Positions 53,562 to 62,652 are shown, numbered from the stretch's first letter. The stretch is 64,000 nt of DNA from an uncultured Clostridia bacterium (GCA_947627425.1 CANQVZ010000001.1:62001-126000), one strand, 5' to 3'. Numbers and translations: made by a program. Notes: generated by a model not told the origin, from the sequence alone.

Positions 53562-54452
53562 ATGATTTTATATTATCCTACATTTGCAATAAGTCCTGTG
53601 TTTATAATACCTGTCATTCTGTTTTTTGTGCTCTTGCATGAATACCGGACCTTGGGCGGTATGATACGGCTTATATATATGCTCATATGGGGAACGGTGT
53701 TATTATTGCTTATATCGTGCGATATTGCTTTTTCACTTTTACCGATACTCACATTTGAGCTTGGGGAATATGAAACTGTCGAGGGCGAGGTGCAGGACTT
53801 TATACCCAACCGGGAAAGCTTTACAATAAATGGTGTAAAATTTGAGTATTCTGCCTCTGACAACGGTTCACAATATAAGAAGGCATATGATATGGGCGGT
53901 GTGATAAGGGATAATGGTCAATACCTGAGAATAAATTATACGGAAGACGGCGGAAAAAATGAAATTTTGTGTATTCAGTCAGCAGCGTTCGTTGACCGTC
54001 CAGAAAAGAGCGTAAATATGTTGCAGGAATTTTTTATAATACTTTTTCCGTTAGCCGGCATAATAGGCGTTGAGCTTATTTTTGTTTACGGTAAAAGGAA
54101 AAGGCTTGCCGTGCTTTATGATAAGAGCTTTATAAGGCGAGTTGAAGTAAAAGACGATAAGGCGGTCGTACACAGTGTTATTATTATAAACAATACATAC
54201 AAAAATCCCAAAAATGTAAAAATTTCTGGATATTTCAGCGACAAAAATATTTTTTCAAAACAATGCCGGCTTACAGCCCGCAATGCAAATACAAGCCTTG
54301 AAAGCTTTGAACTCTGCGTGGGGCTCAACAGGCTTGAAGCCTTCTTTACCGCCGAGAGTGAAAAGCTCACCGCTAATACGGCTGACGGCAATATAAATTT
54401 TATGCTGCCTAAGCTTAAAATAAGCTTTATCGGGAATAAAAAGGGAAAGTGA
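53562..54452 (+). CDS. Unknown three-helix membrane protein
   Basis: 296 residues, not recognised. Two membrane helices (about 7-25 and 35-62) are followed by a probably extracytoplasmic domain of about 85 residues (YETVEGEVQDFIPNRESFTI; a small beta barrel is likely). A third helix comes near 158-177, then a 120-residue soluble part. AGGAGAG lies before the ATG. It heads a run of four membrane-protein genes that are AT-richer than the surrounding core genes; the next gene starts three bases after its stop. No transporter, protease or toxin motif is visible. Confidence 0.7.
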   Translation: MILYYPTFAISPVFIIPVILFFVLLHEYRTLGGMIRLIYMLIWGTVLLLLISCDIAFSLLPILTFELGEYETVEGEVQDFIPNRESFTINGVKFEYSASDNGSQYKKAYDMGGVIRDNGQYLRINYTEDGGKNEILCIQSAAFVDRPEKSVNMLQEFFIILFPLAGIIGVELIFVYGKRKRLAVLYDKSFIRRVEVKDDKAVVHSVIIINNTYKNPKNVKISGYFSDKNIFSKQCRLTARNANTSLESFELCVGLNRLEAFFTAESEKLTANTADGNINFMLPKLKISFIGNKKGK

Positions 54453-54454
54453 GC

Positions 54455-54769
54455 ATGATGAAAAGAATAAACAATATACTGCAAAATGTCTGTTGGGTAT
54501 TTATGTTTGCTCTGTTGATCTTTGAATTTATGACCGGCAAGCATAATTATCGGCTGAAATTTTTTGGTATTACTGATTTTGAAACAATTATTGTCGCTCC
54601 TTTGGTGTTTATAGTATTGTTTTTGTTATTGAGTTATGTTATACTGCGTCTGAAATACAAAGAAGATATTGAAATTCGCGAACGGGTAATAAACATTGAA
54701 CGTTTTATTTTATATGTTTTCTACTTTATTTATCTTGTTTTTATTGCCTGTTTTTGTCTGTTAAAATGA
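54455..54769 (+). CDS. Small three-helix membrane protein, unknown
   Basis: 104 residues, with hydrophobic segments near 8-25, 42-62 and 82-102 and a charged loop (LKYKEDIEIRERVINIE) between the second and third. Start ATG 54455 after AAGGGA; an in-frame GTG at 54449 overlaps the previous stop and is less likely. It is coupled to the gene before it. The family is not recognised. Confidence 0.6.
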   Translation: MMKRINNILQNVCWVFMFALLIFEFMTGKHNYRLKFFGITDFETIIVAPLVFIVLFLLLSYVILRLKYKEDIEIRERVINIERFILYVFYFIYLVFIACFCLLK

Positions 54770-54788
54770 TATTATAGCTCTGCTCTGA

Positions 54789-54813
54789 CACCAAAAGTAT
54801 TATGCTTTTGGTG
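54789..54813 (+). other. Hairpin between membrane-protein genes
   Basis: CACCAAAAG pairs with CTTTTGGTG around a seven-base loop, without a U tract. It lies in the 85-base gap and could be an RNA-processing or stability element. Confidence 0.4.
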
Positions 54814-54854
54814 AAACGATATACAGAACAGGCAGCAAAAAAGGAGATACTCCC

Positions 54855-55193
54855 ATGAAATTAAGACATATAATAGTTAAAATATTGTATATATGGTCTG
54901 CTGCAACAACGGTTCTTATACTGCTCAGCAATGTACTTGTTGGCGGAAGGTTTATTTATCACGATACATATGCAGATATTTTCCTTACAAAATATATGCC
55001 GGAAACGGTTTACAGATTCTTTTCAAGCATAGCACATTCTTTCGCCTTTGGCTTTTTTTTAACTTTTATTAATTATTATTGCCTTTTGCTTTTGAAGGCA
55101 TTTAATAAAATTAAGATAATTCCGTTTGCAGTGATATATACATTAGCCATTATTAACTGTGTCTATATTTTTTATGTAATGTTCACCGGTTAA
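54855..55193 (+). CDS. Small three-helix membrane protein, unknown
   Basis: 112 residues with hydrophobic segments near 8-28, 58-80 and 88-110 and a loop rich in Tyr and Asp (FIYHDTYADIFLTKYMPETVY). AAAAAGGAG lies before the ATG. It is the third gene of the AT-rich membrane-protein run. I do not recognise the family. Confidence 0.65.
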   Translation: MKLRHIIVKILYIWSAATTVLILLSNVLVGGRFIYHDTYADIFLTKYMPETVYRFFSSIAHSFAFGFFLTFINYYCLLLLKAFNKIKIIPFAVIYTLAIINCVYIFYVMFTG

Positions 55194-55230
55194 AATGAGC
55201 TTTAAGCATAAATTGAGGGAGGAAGCAAAA

Positions 55231-55647
55231 ATGTCAAAAGATATTTCTTACAAGCAATTATTTTTTATATTATGTATAGTGGTTTTATTTCAATTGCTGT
55301 TTAATTTATGCCTGATTTTTTGGATGGAAAGCTTAGAAAATATTTCTCACCGGCCGGATGGTGTGCTCGGATTTGTGATATATGCTTTTACAGGTGCATT
55401 TCAGATTTTAACAAGCATATTTCTGGCGCCCATATATTTTTTTGCAGGAAGATGCTTAGTCAGAAGAAAATATCTGATAGGGAAAAGAAAAATCATAGTA
55501 AGTGTATTTTCTTGTTTTGCCATAACTATGCTGCTTAACTTTATCGTGCCTAAAATAATATATTATGGTGGTATTATATCGGCATTTTTATACACTGTAA
55601 ATTTGATGTTTTTCCTGCTGGGCTTTGCCGATTTCATAGAGTGTTGA
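55231..55647 (+). CDS. Small four-helix membrane protein, unknown
   Basis: 138 residues with about four hydrophobic segments. The ATG at 55231 follows GGGAGG; an upstream in-frame ATG at 55195 directly abuts the previous stop but lacks a site. It is the last gene of the run and ends at a strong terminator. The function is unknown; the four genes together may form one membrane assembly or be unrelated acquisitions. Confidence 0.65.
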   Translation: MSKDISYKQLFFILCIVVLFQLLFNLCLIFWMESLENISHRPDGVLGFVIYAFTGAFQILTSIFLAPIYFFAGRCLVRRKYLIGKRKIIVSVFSCFAITMLLNFIVPKIIYYGGIISAFLYTVNLMFFLLGFADFIEC

Positions 55648-55654
55648 TACATAG

Positions 55655-55686
55655 TAAAAAAAGCCCGACTGAGTGTCGGGTTTTTC
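55655..55686. terminator. Bidirectional terminator between membrane-gene run and YkvA gene
   Basis: AAAGCCCGAC pairs with GTCGGGTTTTT around a five-base TGAGT loop; A-rich upstream and T-rich downstream, so both strands can use it. Confidence 0.9.
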
Positions 55687-56034
55687 TCAATCCACATCGA
55701 TTATATCGTTTTCCCTTGTTGCGACCCATATTCTATAGAAGCCTATCTCCTTTTTGAGCGTTTTAAGTAGGAAAACTATCACTGCCGCGTCATCCGTCTT
55801 TCCCAGTACGGGAATGAATGCGGGTATAAAGTCTATGGGGGACACTATATACAGTATGCAAGCGCCCGCTATAGCCATTGTCCTCTTTGAAATATGCTTG
55901 TATTCGCCTCTTGCCCAATCCTTAAGCATGGCGCAGAGAGTTTTTATATCCTCCTTGTAGCTCAAAAGCTTAGGGGTGGTGTTCACGGCGTGCTTCACAT
56001 TCTTTATAAATCGGTTTATATCCTCAGCTTTCAT
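55687..56034 (-). CDS. YkvA family (DUF1232) membrane protein
   Basis: A 115-residue protein with the DUF1232 core: a Lys-rich helix, then YIVSPIDFIPAFIPVLGKTDDAAVIVFLL, whose S-P-x-D-F-I-P and D-D are the family signature. One or two membrane helices. The role is unknown in general. It follows the PEGA gene by 21 bases on the same strand and probably shares its transcript. Confidence 0.92.
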   Translation of the reverse strand: MKAEDINRFIKNVKHAVNTTPKLLSYKEDIKTLCAMLKDWARGEYKHISKRTMAIAGACILYIVSPIDFIPAFIPVLGKTDDAAVIVFLLKTLKKEIGFYRIWVATRENDIIDVD

Positions 56035-56055
56035 TATAAAAGCACTTCCTTTTTG

Positions 56056-57390
56056 TTATTCGGCTGTAAGCTCAAAGCTGCCGTTTATCTCCTGTCCGTC
56101 GACAGACACATTTATCTGCTTGCTCTGCGTTTTATAGCCGGGGTACACTGCCTTTGCCACATATGAGCCGAGCGCAAGCTGAACGCTTGTGCTGCCCTTG
56201 CCCACATAGTTGTCGTCTATATATATCTCGGCTTCTGCGGGAGAGGCGCTCAGATTTACCGTTCCCGAGCGGTTGAGCTTTGTCAGGTTCACCTTGCAGG
56301 TGTTCTGGTCGGCGTCTATGGTCACACTGCCCGAATAGTTGGAATATCCGTCCTTTGCGGCTCTCACGCTGTATTCTCCGTAGGGTAGAAGTATGGACTG
56401 GTTTTCGTCATACTCCTTGTCGTTTATATAGAGAGCGTAATCGCTCACATTTGAATACACCGTCAGCGCGCCCGTGTTCACCACTACCTTTGAAAGGTCG
56501 AGCACAAACGGCTCCGCAGCCGTAACGGAGACCTCTCTTGTTATGTCGGATATGTTTTTGCCCGATACAACCACGGTATGCGTGCCCTCTCCCACGGTTA
56601 TGAAGGGAGAGGAAAGGTTCACGGTGGTTTCCTTGCCGTCAACCGTTATTTTGGGATTTTTTATGTTGTTTAAATTTCTAAGCTCAATGGTGCCGTGTCC
56701 GCTTTCTATCACGATGTTGTACACCTTGTCAATGTTGCCGTTGTTGTAGCCCGTGAGCTTTATGGTGTCCATATAGCCTATGTTTTCAAGCGTGAGCGGG
56801 TTGTTGCCCTTGTCCCTTACGGATATTATGTTCTCGTCGTATTTATAGGACGAGTCCTTGTGCTCCTTTGAGCCTGCGTCAAACTTAATGAGGTTTGCGG
56901 TCTTGTTGACCTTTGCGCCCGTGTCGCTGAAGCTCCAAGCTCTCTCGCACACCTTCAGCTCCTTAAGGTTCTTGTCCTTGTCAAACACATAGGTGTATAT
57001 GTCGCCCGTCATTATGTCCTCTATTGTGGTAGCCTTGGGCATTATTGACTTTTCGGTGACCGTCACCGTGTTTATGGTGTCGTTTTTAAGGTTCTTGAAG
57101 GTTATGGTGGACAGCTCGTTTTCGTTTGTGGCGGGGTCGGTGCCCGTGACAACGGCGTCTATGTCGGAGCCTATGAGATTTGCCTGCGCCTGTCCCGCTA
57201 TGTCGTTTGCGGAGAAGGCATCCGTAGTTATCTCGCCCTGCGAATCTGCCATCATATAGTTATACACTACGGAAAAGCTGCCTATACCCACAAACAGTCC
57301 CATGACCGCAACAAGCGTCACCATAACGGGGGTAAGATTGTGTCTTTTCCTTCTGTAGTTAGTCAACTCATTTTTGCTTTTATTTGCCAT
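56056..57390 (-). CDS. PEGA-domain surface protein
   Basis: A 444-residue protein: short basic cytoplasmic tail, one membrane helix (about 20-43), then an outside part. The middle 200 residues form several small beta domains. Near 290 begins a row of PEGA-type repeats (ALYINDKEYDENQSILLPYGEYSVRAAKDGYSNYSGS; AEIYIDDNYVGKGSTSVQLALGSYVAKAVYPGY in part). PEGA domains occur in wall-associated proteins and may bind polymers or proteins. Start ATG 57390 after GGAGAGAGG; a TTG five codons upstream overlaps that site and is rejected. It is divergent from nfnA with 303 bases between. Confidence 0.85.
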   Translation of the reverse strand: MANKSKNELTNYRRKRHNLTPVMVTLVAVMGLFVGIGSFSVVYNYMMADSQGEITTDAFSANDIAGQAQANLIGSDIDAVVTGTDPATNENELSTITFKNLKNDTINTVTVTEKSIMPKATTIEDIMTGDIYTYVFDKDKNLKELKVCERAWSFSDTGAKVNKTANLIKFDAGSKEHKDSSYKYDENIISVRDKGNNPLTLENIGYMDTIKLTGYNNGNIDKVYNIVIESGHGTIELRNLNNIKNPKITVDGKETTVNLSSPFITVGEGTHTVVVSGKNISDITREVSVTAAEPFVLDLSKVVVNTGALTVYSNVSDYALYINDKEYDENQSILLPYGEYSVRAAKDGYSNYSGSVTIDADQNTCKVNLTKLNRSGTVNLSASPAEAEIYIDDNYVGKGSTSVQLALGSYVAKAVYPGYKTQSKQINVSVDGQEINGSFELTAE

Positions 57391-57693
57391 TATGCCTCTC
57401 TCCAATACTTTGATTTATTTTTTCTGCATAAAGTCGCACTACCCTCTATAACTTATTTTAATGGTAAATGCTTAAAATAACAAGAGTTTTTTTAATTTTA
57501 ATGCAATTTATCTGTTTTTATATTCACTTATGCATTAAAAAATATTGATTTTTTGTGTGTTTTGCACAAAAGATAAAATATATGTCATTTTTAATAAAAA
57601 TTTCATTTGAAATTATGCAATATTGTTGTATAATATAATGATAGATATTTTATGGGTCTCCCCCAATCATTATAAAATATCAAGGAGGATAAT
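57391..57693 (+). promoter_or_regulatory. Divergent control region with the nfnA promoter
   Basis: A 303-base AT-rich gap. TTGAAA (57607-57612), 16 bases, consensus TATAAT (57629-57634) is a good promoter for nfnAB, with AAGGAGG at the end of the leader. No clear riboswitch, operator or promoter for the PEGA gene was seen in the rest. Confidence 0.65.
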
Positions 57694-58584
57694 ATGTATA
57701 AAATCATAAAAAAACAAATGCTTACTCCTACAATTTATGAAATGGAGATAGAAGCGCCAAGAGTTGCGCGCTCTGCGCTTCCGGGTCAGTTCATCATCCT
57801 TAGGATAGATGAAAAGGGCGAGAGAATACCCCTCACCATTTCCGACTACGATGCCGAAAAGGGCACCGTTTCCATTGTGACACAGGCGGTAGGCAAGTCC
57901 ACCATGCAGCTTATGACCTATAACGAGGGCGACAGCATTGCCGACTTTGTGGGTCCTCTCGGCTGTCCCAGCGACCTTTGCTCAGAGAGCTTGGACGAGC
58001 TTAAGAAAAAGAAAATAATATTTGTTGCGGGCGGCGTGGGCGCAGCTCCCATTTATCCGCAGGTAAAGTGGCTCAAGAGCAAGGGCATCAAGTCCGATGT
58101 GCTCATAGGCGCAAGAAACAAAGACCTTCTTATACTTGTGGACGAGATGAAGGAGGTCGCCGAGAATGTCTACATAGCTACGGACGACGGCACAGCGGGC
58201 TTTGCGGGCAGAGCTACGGATCTTCTTGAGGACCTTGTAAACAATCAGGGCAAGGAATACAACCATGCCGTTGTAATAGGTCCCATGATAATGATGAAGT
58301 TTACATCCATGACTACAAAGAAGCTCGGCATACATACCATTGTCAGCCTCAATCCAATCATGGTAGACGGCACGGGTATGTGCGGCGCCTGCCGTGTGGT
58401 AGTGGACGGAGAGGTCAAGTTTGCCTGCGTTGACGGTCCCGAGTTTGACGGTCATAAGGTAGACTATGACGGAGCTATGAGAAGACAGACCATGTATAAG
58501 ACCGAAGAGGGCAGGGCTAAGCTCAGATATGAGGAAGGCGCTACCCACAAAAACGGCGGCTGCGGATGCGGAGGTGACAAGTAA
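57694..58584 (+). CDS. nfnA: NfnA-like ferredoxin:NADPH oxidoreductase subunit (FAD, 2Fe-2S)
   Basis: A 296-residue subunit of the dihydroorotate dehydrogenase electron-transfer-like family. An FAD domain (PGQFIILRIDEKGERIPLTISDYD) is followed by an NAD-binding domain (FVAGGVGAAPIYPQVKWL), then the [2Fe-2S] cysteines in GTGMCGACRVV and FACVDGPEFDGH. The end is Gly/Cys-rich (NGGCGCGGDK). With the next gene it forms an Nfn-type complex that couples NADH, ferredoxin and NADP by electron bifurcation in anaerobes. Database names include glutamate synthase-linked or SudB. The stop and the next start share one base. Confidence 0.88.
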   Translation: MYKIIKKQMLTPTIYEMEIEAPRVARSALPGQFIILRIDEKGERIPLTISDYDAEKGTVSIVTQAVGKSTMQLMTYNEGDSIADFVGPLGCPSDLCSESLDELKKKKIIFVAGGVGAAPIYPQVKWLKSKGIKSDVLIGARNKDLLILVDEMKEVAENVYIATDDGTAGFAGRATDLLEDLVNNQGKEYNHAVVIGPMIMMKFTSMTTKKLGIHTIVSLNPIMVDGTGMCGACRVVVDGEVKFACVDGPEFDGHKVDYDGAMRRQTMYKTEEGRAKLRYEEGATHKNGGCGCGGDK

Positions 58585-59969
58585 TGGCTGTAAATTACAC
58601 AAAGGTTCCCGTGAGAGAACAGGATCCCAAGGTCAGAGCAACAAACTTTGACGAGGTATGCCTCGGCTATAACGCAGAGGAGGCTGTTGCGGAGGCGCAG
58701 AGATGCCTCAGCTGCAAAAATCCCATGTGCGTGAAGGGCTGTCCCGTCAATATAAATATACCCGCCTTCATAGGCAGGATAAAGGAAGAGGATTTCGAGG
58801 GCGCGGCAAAGGAAATTGCAAAGTATTCGGCTCTTCCCGCAGTATGCGGCAGAGTTTGTCCTCAGGAAACACAGTGCGAGGGCAGGTGCGTGCTCGGCAA
58901 TAAGGGCGACGCCGTTTCTATAGGCAAGCTCGAAAGATTTACCGCAGACTGGTCAAGAGAGCACAACATCGACCTTGTTGAAAAGGCAGAGCCCAAGAAT
59001 AAGAAGGTAGCCGTTATAGGCGCAGGTCCCGCGGGACTTACCTGTGCGGGCGACCTTGCAAAGAAGGGCTATGATGTTACCATTTTCGAGGCGCTGCATA
59101 AGGCAGGCGGAGTTTTAAGCTACGGCATACCCGAATTCAGACTTCCCAAGAACGAGGTCGTTATGCACGAGGTGGAGAACATCAAAAAGCTTGGCGTAAA
59201 GATAGAAACAAATGTCATAATAGGCAAGACCGTTTCAATAGACGAGCTCATGGAAAAGGAGCACTTCGACGCCGTTTTCATAGGCTCGGGCGCAGGACTT
59301 CCCAAGTTTATGAACATACCCGGCGAGACAGCCATGGGCGTTGTTTCGGCTAACGAATACCTTACAAGAGTAAACCTCATGCGCGCCTTTGATGACGAAT
59401 ACGACACTCCCGTCAGAACGGGCAAGAAGGTCGCTGTAATAGGAGGCGGAAATGTTGCTATGGACGCCGTGAGAACAGCCTTAAGACTTGGCGCAGAGGC
59501 GCATATAGTCTACAGAAGGAGCGAGAACGAGCTTCCTGCCAGAATTGAGGAGATACACCACGCCAAGGAGGAGGGCGTTATATTCAATACGCTTACCAAT
59601 CCCGTTGAGATACTCACGGATGACGAAGGCTGGGTATCCGGCATGAAGTGCATCAAAATGGAGCTTGGCGAGCCAGACGAGAGCGGCAGAAGACGCCCCG
59701 TTGAGGTTCCCGGTTCGGAGTTTATAATGGATGTGGATATGGTAGTCATGAGCTTGGGTACATCACCCAATCCGCTCATAAGCTCTACCACTCCCGGACT
59801 TGACACCAACAAGTGGAAGTGCATAGTTGCCGAGGAGGACACAGGCCTTACCTCAAAACAGGGCGTATATGCGGGCGGCGACGCCGTAACGGGCGCAGCC
59901 ACCGTTATACTTGCCATGGGCGCAGGCAAAAATGCCGCCGAGGCTATAGACCAATATTTGAGCGAATAA
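58584..59969 (+). CDS. nfnB: NfnB-like NADPH-dependent subunit (GltD family)
   Basis: A 461-residue flavoprotein related to the small subunit of glutamate synthase, often annotated gltA. N-terminal cysteines (CLSCKNPMCVKGCPV and CGRVCPQETQCEGRC) bind two [4Fe-4S] clusters. Two Rossmann parts follow for FAD (VAVIGAGPAGLTCAGDLA) and NADPH (VAVIGGGNVAMDAVRTALRLGA). No large glutamate synthase subunit is present, and the upstream NfnA-type gene overlaps it by one base, so an Nfn transhydrogenase is the better reading. A strong terminator follows. Confidence 0.9.
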   Translation: MAVNYTKVPVREQDPKVRATNFDEVCLGYNAEEAVAEAQRCLSCKNPMCVKGCPVNINIPAFIGRIKEEDFEGAAKEIAKYSALPAVCGRVCPQETQCEGRCVLGNKGDAVSIGKLERFTADWSREHNIDLVEKAEPKNKKVAVIGAGPAGLTCAGDLAKKGYDVTIFEALHKAGGVLSYGIPEFRLPKNEVVMHEVENIKKLGVKIETNVIIGKTVSIDELMEKEHFDAVFIGSGAGLPKFMNIPGETAMGVVSANEYLTRVNLMRAFDDEYDTPVRTGKKVAVIGGGNVAMDAVRTALRLGAEAHIVYRRSENELPARIEEIHHAKEEGVIFNTLTNPVEILTDDEGWVSGMKCIKMELGEPDESGRRRPVEVPGSEFIMDVDMVVMSLGTSPNPLISSTTPGLDTNKWKCIVAEEDTGLTSKQGVYAGGDAVTGAATVILAMGAGKNAAEAIDQYLSE

Positions 59970-59988
59970 AATATATGCAAAAAAATTT

Positions 59989-60012
59989 GAGGCGGGGATT
60001 TCCCCGCCTCTT
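59989..60012 (+). terminator. nfnAB terminator
   Basis: GAGGCGGGG, loop ATTT, CCCCGCCTC, then TTGCTTTT. Confidence 0.9.
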
Positions 60013-60052
60013 GCTTTTAATAAAGTTCTATTATAAAATCGGAATATAAAAG

Positions 60053-60398
60053 TGGAGATGAGGGGAATCGAACCCCTGTCCGAAAACCCGTTGTTCAGGT
60101 CGTCTACCATTATAGTCGGTCTTTATTTATTCCCTCGGCGCTCTGCCGACAGACAGGCCAAGCGTCTTGGTAGCTTCATAGTTTCTTTTTACTCCTCAAA
60201 GCTTTGGAGCAAAAGTTCTCCGCAAGGTCGACGCTGAGTCCGAGGCTGCGGAACACCTCGGGTCAGCGAGCAGCAATTAGGCTGCTAATGCAACTGTATC
60301 GTTGTCTTTTATTATTTAGGTTTTGGGCTTTTAAGGAGTCTCCCGCCTCCAATGGCTGTCCCGAACTTCAAGATCCCCGTCGAAACCATTGCATCCCC
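60053..60398 (-). ncRNA. ssrA: Transfer-messenger RNA
   Basis: A complete 346-base tmRNA. On the minus strand the 5' end GGGGATGCAATGGTTTCGAC and the 3' end GGTTCGATTCCCCTCATCTCCA form the tRNA-like part (GGGGATG/CATCTCC with discriminator A; CCA not encoded). The tag frame ends GTT GCA TTA GCA GCC TAA. The tag is probably DNDTVALAA (resume codon GAC), or one or two codons longer. Pseudoknot-forming segments lie between the tag and the 3' end. tmRNA with SmpB rescues ribosomes stalled on broken mRNA and marks the peptide for proteolysis. Confidence 0.97.
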
Positions 60399-60420
60399 AT
60401 GATATTTTATATGCAACTTT

Positions 60421-60448
60421 ATTATATAATATTACGCCAAAAAGTCAA
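60421..60448 (-). promoter_or_regulatory. ssrA promoter
   Basis: On the minus strand TTGACT (60443-60448), 16 bases, TATAAT (60421-60426), about 23 bases before the mature tmRNA 5' end. The short distance means a small 5' leader is trimmed. Confidence 0.85.
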
Positions 60449-60559
60449 GAGATGTTATTTAACAAAATAATTACAATTAATTGACTTGCGCAAAAAACAG
60501 TTTATTTTAACGCCGTAATGATGTATACTTGAAATATAACAAATTTAAGGCGGTGCGAT

Positions 60560-62413
60560 ATGGGCGGTATTTCCGAATTTATATTCAAGGCAAGATACAA
60601 AATAAAGAGAAAAAGGCTTAGCTATGAAAGCTATCTGAAAAATGAGGACAGAGTTAATTTTGACCTGCCCGTATTGAGGCGCGCGCCTCTCGTGTCGCTT
60701 GTTTTCTATGCCGAGGGCGACTATAAGCCCGCTCTTGAGGCATTGAAGGCGCAGGTGTGCTACAAAAATTATGAGATAATAGTCATAAGTCCAAACGACA
60801 TAGAGGAAAACGCCGGCGCCGTCATAACGGAATACGGCTGCGACAGGCTCACGGCTTACAGAACGGGGCTTGAAACGGCAAAGGGCGAATATATAGGCTT
60901 TTTGGACAAGGACACTCTGCTTGCCGAAACAGCCGTTTATTACATGATGCGTCAGCTTGTATATAATGACTACGACATCATTTATTCCGACGAGGACAGG
61001 CTCTTGGACGGAAAGCGCACAGATCCGTTTTTTAAACCCGGCTGGTCGCCCCATACCCTCGGCAGCTTTGACTACATAGGCTTTGCCCTCATAAGAAGAA
61101 GCCTTATAAATAAATTTGACGGCTGCTATGCTCTTTTGAGAGAGCTTGCACAAAGGGATATAAAGGTATCTCACATAGAAAGAGTGCTTGTACACAGGCT
61201 GAATGCGGAAAGGGAGATCCGCTCCGCTCCCGTGTATGCGGGAAACGCAAGTGTGAGCATAATTATACCCTCAAAGGACAATATAGCCTGCCTTGAAAGG
61301 TGCATAAAGAGCATAAGGGAAAAAAGCAGCTACAAAAACTACGAAATAACGGTCGTAGACAACGGCAGCGCGGAGGATGCAAGGCGGAGGTCAGAAGGTC
61401 TTGCCGACAAATATATATATGAAAAGCGGGATTTTAATTTTGCGTATATGTGCAACAGGGGCGCGGAAAGCGCGGAGGGCGATTTCCTGCTCTTTCTCAA
61501 CGACGACACGGAAGTGATAAGCGAAAACTGGCTTGAAGCCATGCTTGCCTATGCCTCCGACCCTCTTGCGGGCGCGGTGGGCTGCAAGCTTTTATATCCC
61601 GACAGCGACAGAATACAGCACTGCGGCATAATAAACATTGCAAACGGTCCCGTACACTGCTTCATAGGGCAGAAGGACGAAGAGCTATATCATGATTTCA
61701 ACAACATTGCCTGCAATTTTTCTGCCGTTACGGGTGCCTGCCTTATGATAGACAGGAATAAATTTGAGGGCTTTGACACAGAGCTGCCCGTTGCTTACAA
61801 CGATGTTGAGCTATGCTTTGCTCTCAGAGAAAAGGGACTGCACAATGTGTCCGTGAACAGCGTCAAGCTGCGGCACTATGAATCGGCGTCAAGAGGCGAC
61901 GACAGAAGGAACGCCGAAAAGCTCGTAAGGCTGTATAAGGACAGGCAATATCTCTATGAAAAGCACAGGCGCTTTTATTTCAGGGACGACCTCTACAACA
62001 GCGCGCTCACAAGGCACAGGGCGGACTTTTCATATGAGCTGCCCGAATACTACGCAAGGGGCGGTTTTTCAAAGGCTGTGCATTATCCCGAAAGATACGA
62101 GGACAGTAATATGCATTGTCACATAGAGTATGTATCGGGCGGAGATATAATAAGGATAAACGGCACTGCATATACCGACAGCCTGCCCGCAAGGGTGTAT
62201 GTGCTCGTTGTTACGGCGGACGACATAGCCATACCCATAAAGGCTGTGCACGAGCTGAGAGAGGATATAAGCGAAAATACGCTGTGCGGCTTCTGCGCCA
62301 ATATAGATGCCAATTTGTTTGAAAGGGGTAGGTATCGCCTCGGCGTGATGCTTGCGGACGGACTTACAAAGCATATCGTAATGACGGAGGAGTATGTGGA
62401 GATAAAGGTGTAA
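60560..62413 (+). CDS. Two-domain family 2 glycosyltransferase
   Basis: 617 residues. The first part (about 45-215) is a GT-A-like domain: LVSLVFYAEGDYKPALEALK, GFLDKDT, IIYSDEDRLL and FFKPGWSP. The second (about 228-480) is a full GT2 domain: SVSIIIPSKDNIACLERCIKS, the DXD-like FLNDDTEV, and NDVELCFALREKG. The tail (about 520-617) is a beta domain of unknown role. Proteins of this layout build surface polysaccharides such as rhamnans or capsules; donor and acceptor cannot be fixed. The basic N-terminus has no membrane helix. It stands alone, with -10 TATACT (60524-60529) upstream. Confidence 0.88.
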   Translation: MGGISEFIFKARYKIKRKRLSYESYLKNEDRVNFDLPVLRRAPLVSLVFYAEGDYKPALEALKAQVCYKNYEIIVISPNDIEENAGAVITEYGCDRLTAYRTGLETAKGEYIGFLDKDTLLAETAVYYMMRQLVYNDYDIIYSDEDRLLDGKRTDPFFKPGWSPHTLGSFDYIGFALIRRSLINKFDGCYALLRELAQRDIKVSHIERVLVHRLNAEREIRSAPVYAGNASVSIIIPSKDNIACLERCIKSIREKSSYKNYEITVVDNGSAEDARRRSEGLADKYIYEKRDFNFAYMCNRGAESAEGDFLLFLNDDTEVISENWLEAMLAYASDPLAGAVGCKLLYPDSDRIQHCGIINIANGPVHCFIGQKDEELYHDFNNIACNFSAVTGACLMIDRNKFEGFDTELPVAYNDVELCFALREKGLHNVSVNSVKLRHYESASRGDDRRNAEKLVRLYKDRQYLYEKHRRFYFRDDLYNSALTRHRADFSYELPEYYARGGFSKAVHYPERYEDSNMHCHIEYVSGGDIIRINGTAYTDSLPARVYVLVVTADDIAIPIKAVHELREDISENTLCGFCANIDANLFERGRYRLGVMLADGLTKHIVMTEEYVEIKV

Positions 62414-62460
62414 CACGCAGAAAATATCTTGTTGTATGATTTTTTTGACATACAAAGCAT

Positions 62461-62652
62461 ACCCCTTCAGTCAGGCTAACGCCTGACAGCTCCCCCAGAG
62501 GGGGAGCCAAGAATTTGGGGCTGACCGCTGCCTCTCGGCGCCCCTGTGGGGGAGCTGGCGCCCGAAGGGCGACTGAGGGGGCTATGTCTACATAAAACTT
62601 TGCGGTGCAATGGGAAGGTGTCAATCCGAAAGGATTGACGGAATGGTCTTGT
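62461..62652 (+). repeat. Dispersed repeat, family B, copy B4 with two inverted ends
   Basis: It starts ACCCCTTCAGTC, hairpin AGGC/GCCT, CAGCTCCCCC, and has a second end in reverse (hairpin CGCCC/GGGCG, GACTGAGGGGG, 62561-62581). A diverged piece of the B1 interior follows (GCAATGGGAAGG...GAATGG). It fills most of the 310-base gap between the glycosyltransferase and the SASP-like gene. The stem sequences differ from B1-B3 but the frame is the same. Confidence 0.8.

Noticed and set aside
53562-55647. Bacteriocin, immunity or toxin-antitoxin locus
   Set aside because: No precursor peptide, protease-transporter or recognisable toxin fold; membrane content alone is not enough.
58584-59969. Glutamate synthase small subunit
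   Set aside because: No large subunit gene is present and the upstream partner is an NfnA-type protein overlapping by one base.
60052-60237. Plus-strand open frames across 60052-60470
   Set aside because: They run antisense through the tmRNA gene and have no ribosome sites.
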